A stretch of 5,426 bases of DNA from positions 1-5,426 of the forward strand of contig CAKTSC010000117.1 of assembly GCA_934597465.1 (NCBI GenBank), in the 5' to 3' direction. Positions 1-4,638 of this stretch are shown here, in pieces. Within the stretch, counting starts at the first letter, position 1. The number at the start of each line of letters is the position of its first letter. Source of the stretch: an uncultured Dysosmobacter sp. GTDB lineage: Bacteria > Bacillota > Clostridia > Oscillospirales > Oscillospiraceae. The notes under the pieces were generated by a model that was not told the origin of the DNA, made no database searches, and saw only the letters and a list, made by a program, of their open reading frames with translations. Both the position numbers and the translations under genes were made by a program.

Positions 1-25
1 GGGGCGGCGGGGCCGGGGATGGGGG

Positions 26-53
26 AAGGAAGGGCGGGGCCCTTCCTTTTTTA
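26..53 (+). terminator. Intrinsic terminator for a + strand transcript entering from the left
   Basis: A perfect 9-bp stem (AAGGAAGGG at 26-34, CCCTTCCTT at 40-48) with a 5-base loop is followed on the + strand by a run of T through position 52. The orientation fits a + strand gene ending left of the window and converging on the ferredoxin. Read on the - strand the stem is followed by a C-run rather than U, so it would be a weak stop for the ferredoxin itself, although its A-tract side overlaps the ferredoxin stop codon (51-53). Confidence 0.65.
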
Positions 54-230
54 GTCGCGGTGATGGATGGCGTTGGCGGGGCACTGGGTCTCGGCGGCCA
101 GGGCCAGGGCGGCCTCGGCGGGCTGGCCCATGGCCCTGGCCATACCCTCCTCCGTCATGGCGAAGGTGTCCGGATCCAGGGTGGTGCAGAGGCCGCAGCC
201 GATGCAGGCGTCGGTGACGTAGAATTCCAT
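51..230 (-). CDS. Single-cluster [4Fe-4S] ferredoxin, 59 residues
   Basis: A small cytoplasmic electron carrier. The translated protein begins MEFYVTDACIGCGLC and ends near QCPANAIHHRD. Cys9, Cys12 and Cys15 form the CxxCxxC motif, and Cys50, followed by Pro, supplies the fourth ligand, which gives one [4Fe-4S] cluster. Length and spacing match monocluster ferredoxins such as that of Thermotoga maritima (about 60 residues). The position of that protein's extra cysteine (LCPD) is Asp19 here (LDPD), so the remnant-cluster disulfide is absent. The start at 230 is supported by AAAGGAG lying about 8 bases upstream on the - strand. The gene is divergent from the SLH gene and has no operon partner inside the window, so its redox partner cannot be inferred. 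The family call is secure; the specific pathway is unknown. Confidence 0.93.
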   Translation of the reverse strand: MEFYVTDACIGCGLCTTLDPDTFAMTEEGMARAMGQPAEAALALAAETQCPANAIHHRD

Positions 231-294
231 GGGGCTTCTCCTTTCGGAACGCGGAGGCGTTCAAAGGTAGTATGCCCGGGAACGGGGCGGTTAA

Positions 295-315
295 GAATTG
301 AGAATTGATAATTGA
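295..315. repeat. Three tandem copies of a 7-base unit (n-AATTGA)
   Basis: AATTGA occurs at 296-301, 303-308 and 310-315, an exact 7-base period, with the spacer base G, G and then T. The block is AT-rich inside an otherwise GC-rich window. Similar short AATTGA-rich runs occur in intergenic regions of many clostridial genomes (recalled, not searched here). A function cannot be stated. Confidence 0.75.
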
Positions 316-416
316 GAAGGAATAATGAGGAACGGAGGACGGGAGACGGGGGATAGGGAATGGGGAATGGTTGGCGGGGGTTTCCTGGGGAGTCGGAAAT
401 TGTATCCGTTTTGTCA

Positions 417-445
417 TTTACTTCTGGGACGGGCTGTGGTATCCT
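417..445 (+). promoter_or_regulatory. Candidate extended -10 promoter of the SLH gene
   Basis: TTTACT at 417-422, a 17-base spacer and TATCCT at 440-445 each match 4 of 6 sigma-A consensus positions. A TG dinucleotide at 437-438 gives the TGn extended -10 element. Transcription would start near 452, leaving a leader of about 65 bases before the ATG at 517. The boxes are imperfect, so this is a candidate only. Confidence 0.4.
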
Positions 446-516
446 AGGGAACGGCAGGAACCATGTTATGTATACCGTTTCGACGGGATACCCGGAAAAG
501 ATCTGGAGGCTGAGCC

Positions 517-3500
517 ATGAAACGAACCCCGCATTTCCTGCGGCGCCTGGGCGCCGCGCTGCTGTCGCTGGCGGTGACGGCGTCCCTGATGCTGCCCGCC
601 GCCGCGTCCGAGGCCCTGGGCGAGGATCTCTCCGCCCGGGACACCACGCTCCACCAGGGCACCGCCCTCTCCCGGAACGTCTTCTGGAGCAGTACCTACT
701 CCGACCTTCGGACGGAGAATCTCATCACCTACTCCCCCACTGGCGCCGTGACGCCCATCGTCACCTTCGGCGGGAGCCTGACGGAGTGCCGCAGCGTCTC
801 CGCCGCGGCCCGGGCCCTGGAGCAGCAGGGCTACCGGGTGGTGGCCGGGCTCAACGGCGACTTCTTCAACACCACCAACGGCCTGCCGGTGGGCCTTGTC
901 ATCACCGAGGGGCAGCTCCGCTCCTCCGACGGCGGGTACTACGGCATCGGCTTCCGGGCGGACGGCTCCGCCATCCTGGGCAAGCCCGGTATTAAGGTGA
1001 CGGCGGAGCTGGGCTACCAGATCGACGGGGCGGATGTCATCCGCACCGTCACCGGCGTCAACCGGGCCCGGGTCTCCACCGGGGGCATCTATCTCTACAC
1101 CTATGACTTCAACGCCCGCCACACCACCGGTACCACCGATCCCGGGGTGGATGTGATCTGCTCCGTGGAGAGCGGCAGCCTCAGCGTGGGCGGCAGCATC
1201 GCGCTGCGGGTGGAGCAGGTGCTGGACGGTGTCTCCGCCACCCCTGTGCCCCAGGGCAAGGTGGTGCTCTCCGTCCACGGGGAGAGCAGCGCCTACTATG
1301 CCGACGCCCTCCGGGGCGAGAGCGCGGGCAACCTCATCACCGTCAGCGTCACCGCCGCCCAGCAGGGCTGGGAGGACGTGCAGTACGGCATCGGCGCCCT
1401 CTACTCCCTGGTGGAGGACGGCAAGGCGGTCTCCGGCCTGCCCAGCGGCTCCGCCCCCCGCACCGCCGTGGGCCAGAAGGCCGACGGCAGCCTGATCTTC
1501 TACACCATCGACGGCCGGAAGGCCGGGCACTCCATCGGCGCAAGCCTCAGCCAGGTGGCGGCGCGGCTCATTGAGCTGGGCTGCGTCAGCGCCCTCTGCC
1601 TGGACGGCGGCGGCTCCACCGCCCTCACCGTCACCGCGCCGGACGCCACGGCATCCGCTCTGACCAACACCCCCTCCGAGGGCTATGAGCGGGCCGTCAG
1701 CAACCAGATCTTCCTGGTGGCCTCCAGCCAGGGCAGCGGCATCCTGGATCACTTCTACGTGACGGCGGAGAGCGACTACGTGCTGGCCGGGAGCCGTGTG
1801 GCCGTCAGCGCCCGGGGCGTGGACAGCCGCTATGTGCCCATGGACGCGGGCTGCACCCTCTCCGCCTCCGCCGGGAAGCTGGCGGACGGCGTGCTCACCA
1901 CCCCGGCGAGCGGCGGGGACATCACCGTTACCGCCTCCGGCCAGGGCCGCAGCGGCTCCACGGTGATCCACGCCGTGAAGACCCCGGACAGCATCCAGGT
2001 GCTCAGCGGCGGCAAGGCCGTCACCTCCCTGACCCTGGCCCCCGGCAAGAGCCTGGCCCTGACGGCCCGGGCCGTCTGGAACCACCTGAGCCTCCAGTCC
2101 GATGACGACGCCTTCACCTGGAGCGTCAGCGGCGACGCCGCCAAGTGGGCGGACGGCAAGCTCACCGCCGTGGCCCCGGGCAGCGCCAAGCTCACCGTCA
2201 GCGCCGGAGGGAAGAGCGTAACGGTGAACGTCACCGTCAGCACCCTGGCGCTCCGGACGGTGGAGGGCTTTGAGACCGCCGGGGCGGGGCTCCTCTCCGG
2301 CAGCGGCGTGGGCCTGACCCTCAGCCGCACCACCCAGGCGGACAAGGTGCGCATGGGCCGGGCCGCCGGGCTTCTGGAGTATATCCTCACGGAGGAGCAG
2401 GGCTACGCCGCCGTCTGGCAGGCCGGGAAGGCCCTGACGGTGGACGGCGCTTACAGCCAGCTGAACCTCTGGGTCTGGGGCGATCAGTCCGGCAACACCC
2501 TCTCCCTCAACTACCGCAGCGGCACGGAGAGCGGCAAGCTGACCCTCTGCAAGCTGGACTTCTCCGGCTGGAAGCAGGTCAGCTGCGCCCTGCCCTCCGG
2601 CGGCGCGGAGCTGACGGGCCTCACCCTGGAGGCCGGGCAGGCGAAGGTGGTGGACGACGGCACGGGCAATGAGACCCTGGCCTGGCCGGACACCGCCCGC
2701 AGCGGGGCCATCTACCTCGACCAGATCACCGCATCCTTCTCCGGCATGGTGGATAACGTCCCGCCGGTCATCACCCTGGGCGCCGTCACCGAGGACGGGA
2801 AGCTGGCGGTCTCCATCCGGGACGCCGTGGACGGCATCCTGCCCAAGGGCAGCGTCTCCGTCACCTGGGACGGCGCGGCCACGGACTTCAGCTACAGCGC
2901 CGAGACCGGCATCCTCATCACCTCCGCCGCCTCCGACGGCGCGCCCCACCGGATCACCGTCTACGCCAAGGATGGCTCCGGCAACATCGGCCGGGCCTCC
3001 TACGACTGCCCCGTCACCGAAAGCGCCCACCGCTTCACGGATACCCAGGACTACTGGGCGGCGGACTATGTGGATCACCTCTACACCTCCGGCATCACCA
3101 CCGGCTACGCCGACGGCACCTTCCGGCCCAACGACAGCATCACCCGGGCCCAGTTCTCCGCCATGCTCTTCCGCTACCTGGGTCTCAGCGAGAGCCAGTA
3201 CGAGGGCGTGACGCTGCCCTTCGCCGACGCGGAGAGGATCCCGGCCTACGCGCAGACGGCGGTGAAGGCCCTTTACACCATCGGCGTGGTGGGCGGCGTC
3301 AGCCGGAACGGGAAGCTCTACTTCGATCCCAACGCTACCCTGACCCGGGCCCAGGCCGCCGCCATGATCGGCCGCACCCAGGAGAAGGGCTTCGGCCTGG
3401 CGGAGCTGAGCTTCAGCGACCGGGGGAAGATCCCCGCCTATGCGGCCTTCTACATCCAGACCATGACCTACCAGGGCGTCCTGGGCGGCTACGCCGACGG

Positions 3501-3567
3501 CGCCTTCCGCCCCGGCAGCAGCATCACCCGGGGGCAGATGGCCAAGATCCTGTATTGCTTGCTGTGA
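517..3567 (+). CDS. Secreted SLH-domain phosphodiester glycosidase (NAGPA/DUF2233), 1016 residues
   Basis: A surface enzyme predicted to hydrolyse sugar-1-phosphodiester bonds. The human relative is the mannose-6-phosphate uncovering enzyme, which removes GlcNAc. Residues 1-30 are a signal peptide (basic start, hydrophobic core, A28-A-A30 cleavage site). The NAGPA domain spans roughly 105-402: NGDFFNTTNGLP from N113, a central insertion, SAPRTAVG near 312-319, and LDGGGST with Asp363. Next come Ig-like stretches, with a BIG2-like domain at about 490-575, a beta-sandwich resembling a carbohydrate-binding module at about 583-743, and another Ig-like domain at about 746-835. Three SLH domains (about 840-888, 901-960 and 964-1016) should bind a secondary cell-wall polymer. 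The start is supported by GGAGG 7 bases upstream and by the signal peptide directly after it. The gene is monocistronic, with its own terminator. The domain family is confident; the natural substrate (own wall polymer, exopolysaccharide or host glycan) is unknown. Confidence 0.93.
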   Translation: MKRTPHFLRRLGAALLSLAVTASLMLPAAASEALGEDLSARDTTLHQGTALSRNVFWSSTYSDLRTENLITYSPTGAVTPIVTFGGSLTECRSVSAAARALEQQGYRVVAGLNGDFFNTTNGLPVGLVITEGQLRSSDGGYYGIGFRADGSAILGKPGIKVTAELGYQIDGADVIRTVTGVNRARVSTGGIYLYTYDFNARHTTGTTDPGVDVICSVESGSLSVGGSIALRVEQVLDGVSATPVPQGKVVLSVHGESSAYYADALRGESAGNLITVSVTAAQQGWEDVQYGIGALYSLVEDGKAVSGLPSGSAPRTAVGQKADGSLIFYTIDGRKAGHSIGASLSQVAARLIELGCVSALCLDGGGSTALTVTAPDATASALTNTPSEGYERAVSNQIFLVASSQGSGILDHFYVTAESDYVLAGSRVAVSARGVDSRYVPMDAGCTLSASAGKLADGVLTTPASGGDITVTASGQGRSGSTVIHAVKTPDSIQVLSGGKAVTSLTLAPGKSLALTARAVWNHLSLQSDDDAFTWSVSGDAAKWADGKLTAVAPGSAKLTVSAGGKSVTVNVTVSTLALRTVEGFETAGAGLLSGSGVGLTLSRTTQADKVRMGRAAGLLEYILTEEQGYAAVWQAGKALTVDGAYSQLNLWVWGDQSGNTLSLNYRSGTESGKLTLCKLDFSGWKQVSCALPSGGAELTGLTLEAGQAKVVDDGTGNETLAWPDTARSGAIYLDQITASFSGMVDNVPPVITLGAVTEDGKLAVSIRDAVDGILPKGSVSVTWDGAATDFSYSAETGILITSAASDGAPHRITVYAKDGSGNIGRASYDCPVTESAHRFTDTQDYWAADYVDHLYTSGITTGYADGTFRPNDSITRAQFSAMLFRYLGLSESQYEGVTLPFADAERIPAYAQTAVKALYTIGVVGGVSRNGKLYFDPNATLTRAQAAAMIGRTQEKGFGLAELSFSDRGKIPAYAAFYIQTMTYQGVLGGYADGAFRPGSSITRGQMAKILYCLL

Positions 3568-3582
3568 GAGAATAAGAATGGG

Positions 3583-3614
3583 AAGCCCCCCGGCCGAATG
3601 GCCGGGGGGCTTTT
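3583..3614 (+). terminator. Strong intrinsic terminator after the SLH gene
   Basis: A perfect 13-bp stem (AAGCCCCCCGGCC at 3583-3595, GGCCGGGGGGCTT at 3600-3612) with a GAAT loop ends in TTTT (3611-3614), 15 bases after the SLH stop codon. It lies between two convergent genes. On the - strand the stem is followed by a mixed CCCATTCTTATT tail, so it may also partly stop the lipoprotein transcript. Confidence 0.9.
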
Positions 3615-3668
3615 GCGGGGCGGGGGAAATGGGTCATGGCCTGGCGGGGGGCGGGGGAGCGGGCCGCG

Positions 3669-4265
3669 TCACAGGGACGAGAGGAAGAGGATGATGCCGA
3701 TGGCGGCGGCCAGGACGCCGGAGAGGCTGTGGAGGGTCAGGGCGGCGCGGGAAGGCTCCGCGCCCCGGTAGCGCCAGCCGCTGAGAAGGTACCAGGCGGC
3801 CCGGGGGAAGGCGATGCAGAGGCCGCCCGCCAGGGTCAGCACCGCGCCCAGGACGGCCCGGCCGGTCTGGCGGCCGGTGTCGCCGGGCTCCGCCATCTTG
3901 CGGGAGAGGACATCCACCAGGGTCTCGCCGCTGACGTAGCGATCGGGATCGTAGCCGCCGTCGCTGCCGCTGGAGGTGGTGGTGAAACCGTCCATATCGC
4001 GGCCCTCCTGCCAGAAGCGGGAGCCGTCCGGGTAGGTGATCTCCACGGAGTAGCCGCCCTCCTGGACGGTGATGAGGTAGGTATAGGTCTCGCCGCCGCC
4101 GGTGATAGTACCGGTCTCGCTCCGGCTGCCGCTTTCGGTGAGGGTGACGGTGTAGGGAACGCCGTCCTGCTGGACGGTATACTGATTTGGGGTTTCCTGG
4201 CCGCAGCCGCTGAGAAGGGCTGCCAGCAGCAGGAGGGGGAGGAGGCGGAGGAGGGCTCTTTTCAT
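3669..4265 (-). CDS. Lipoprotein with two C-terminal membrane segments (DUF6199-like), 198 residues
   Basis: The product starts with a lipoprotein signal peptide: MKR, a leucine-rich core and the lipobox LSGC with Cys21 as the lipidated residue. Residues 25-85 form a beta-rich, polar region with repeated Thr/Tyr/Gly (QYTVQQDGVPYTVTL, then ETYTYLITVQEGGYSVEITY). A Gly/Ser/Asp linker follows at about 95-108. Two hydrophobic segments (about 137-153 and 180-195) flank a loop with FPRAAWYLLSGWRYRGAEPS, a pattern I associate with DUF6199, a small membrane domain of unknown function. The start is supported by AAAGGAG 7 bases upstream (4279-4273). The gene is convergent with the SLH gene and divergent from prfB, with no operon partner. 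The function is unknown. It should sit on the outer face of the cytoplasmic membrane, anchored by both lipid and helices. Confidence 0.85.
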   Translation of the reverse strand: MKRALLRLLPLLLLAALLSGCGQETPNQYTVQQDGVPYTVTLTESGSRSETGTITGGGETYTYLITVQEGGYSVEITYPDGSRFWQEGRDMDGFTTTSSGSDGGYDPDRYVSGETLVDVLSRKMAEPGDTGRQTGRAVLGAVLTLAGGLCIAFPRAAWYLLSGWRYRGAEPSRAALTLHSLSGVLAAAIGIILFLSSL

Positions 4266-4325
4266 GGCGGGGCTCCTTTCTTCGGCAGGGCACGGGGCGT
4301 GCCGGACGGTTCCACGGTTTATTCC

Positions 4326-4354
4326 AGTTTAGCAGAGGGCGGCGGGAAGCGCAA
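4326..4354 (-). promoter_or_regulatory. Candidate promoter of the lipoprotein gene
   Basis: On the - strand TTGCGC (4354-4349), a 17-base spacer and TAAACT (4331-4326) can be read, with TG immediately one base before the -10 box (extended -10). The -35 box matches only 3 of 6 and the -10 box 4 of 6, so support rests on the spacing and the TGn element. The expected leader is about 55 bases. Confidence 0.4.
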
Positions 4355-4403
4355 GGGGACTTTTTCGGGCCGCGAACGCCCCGGCGGGGCGGGAAGGGCC
4401 CCT

Positions 4404-4447
4404 TTTCCCGGGAAAGGGGAGGGAATGCCGGATTTTTCCCGGGAAAA
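4404..4447. promoter_or_regulatory. Tandem palindromes upstream of the prfB promoter, possible operator pair
   Basis: TTTCCCGGGAAA (4404-4415) and TTTTCCCGGGAAAA (4434-4447) are perfect palindromes whose centres are 31 bases apart, close to three helical turns. A further TTTTCCC half (4453-4459) pairs with GGGAAAA at 4441-4447 around a 5-base CGGGA gap and touches the -35 box at 4460. I do not recognise the motif as the site of a named regulator. A role as a repressor or activator site is inferred from symmetry, phasing and position. Confidence 0.45.
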
Positions 4448-4459
4448 CGGGATTTTCCC

Positions 4460-4489
4460 TTTACAAAGCCCCGGGGGCTCTTATATAAT
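4460..4489 (+). promoter_or_regulatory. Sigma-A-type promoter of prfB
   Basis: TTTACA at 4460-4465 (5 of 6) and a perfect TATAAT at 4484-4489 are separated by 18 bases. It is the best promoter match in the window. The spacer contains the near-palindrome AGCCCC-G-GGGGCT (4467-4479). The expected start near 4496 gives a leader of about 143 bases before the prfB ATG. Confidence 0.8.
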
Positions 4490-4508
4490 AAAGGATACTG
4501 CAAACATA

Positions 4509-4540
4509 TCCGCCGCGGACGCCGGGCGTCCGGCGGCGGA
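4509..4540 (+). other. Long GC hairpin in the prfB leader
   Basis: TCCGCCGC (4509-4516) pairs with GCGGCGGA (4533-4540), and GGACGC (4517-4522) with GCGTCC (4526-4531). This gives 14 base pairs with one bulged G (4532) and a 3-base loop. No T-tract follows, so it is not an intrinsic terminator. A second hairpin (GGGGCG 4575-4580 with CGCCCC 4587-4592) lies downstream. A regulatory or mRNA-stabilising role is possible but not shown. Confidence 0.5.
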
Positions 4541-4638
4541 AGGGCGCGCCCCGCGGCATTCCCGGGGGCGGCCGGGGGCGCTGTGCCGCCCCGCCCCGGG
4601 GAAGGCCGGGAGACCGAAGGAAACGGAGAACGAATACC

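Larger units (their letters stand above)
231..516. other. Divergent intergenic spacer between ferredoxin and SLH gene
   Basis: This 286-base spacer has no convincing gene. Next to the ferredoxin lies its Shine-Dalgarno sequence. A weak - strand promoter candidate can be drawn (TTCTTA at 297-292, 17 bases, CATACT at 274-269), but it matches consensus poorly. The middle holds an AT-rich 7-base tandem repeat (295-315) and then a purine-rich G-tract block (341-365), which differ in composition from the flanking genes. The right part carries the candidate promoter and the ribosome binding site of the SLH gene (GGAGG at 505-509, 7 bases before the ATG). Confidence 0.7.
4266..4638. other. Divergent intergenic spacer between the lipoprotein gene and prfB
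   Basis: This 373-base spacer has no credible gene. From left to right it holds the ribosome binding site of the lipoprotein gene and a candidate - strand promoter (4326-4354). A GC-rich stretch follows, then two CCCGGG-centred palindromes (4404-4415 and 4434-4447). The prfB promoter (4460-4489) abuts them. A leader of about 140 bases with two strong GC hairpins ends in the prfB ribosome binding site (GGAG at 4625-4628). Confidence 0.75.

Noticed and set aside
60..308. An 82-codon + strand frame opposite the ferredoxin
   Set aside because: It is antisense to a ferredoxin with all four cluster cysteines in place, and its product is Gly-rich low complexity.
360..995. A 211-codon + strand frame overlapping the start of the SLH gene
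   Set aside because: It is out of frame with the signal peptide and NAGPA domain, starts in the G-rich spacer and gives an Arg/Pro/Gly-rich product.
466..3078. An 870-codon open frame on the - strand opposite the SLH gene
   Set aside because: It is antisense to a well-supported gene with recognisable domains. The protein is a low-complexity Gly/Ala/Asp/His composition with no family features, as expected when GC-rich codon bias removes stop codons from the opposite strand.
3617..3657. Several G-runs between the SLH terminator and the lipoprotein stop codon
   Set aside because: The central loop is 12 bases and one run is only three G, so it does not meet a compact quadruplex pattern. It is most simply GC-rich spacer.
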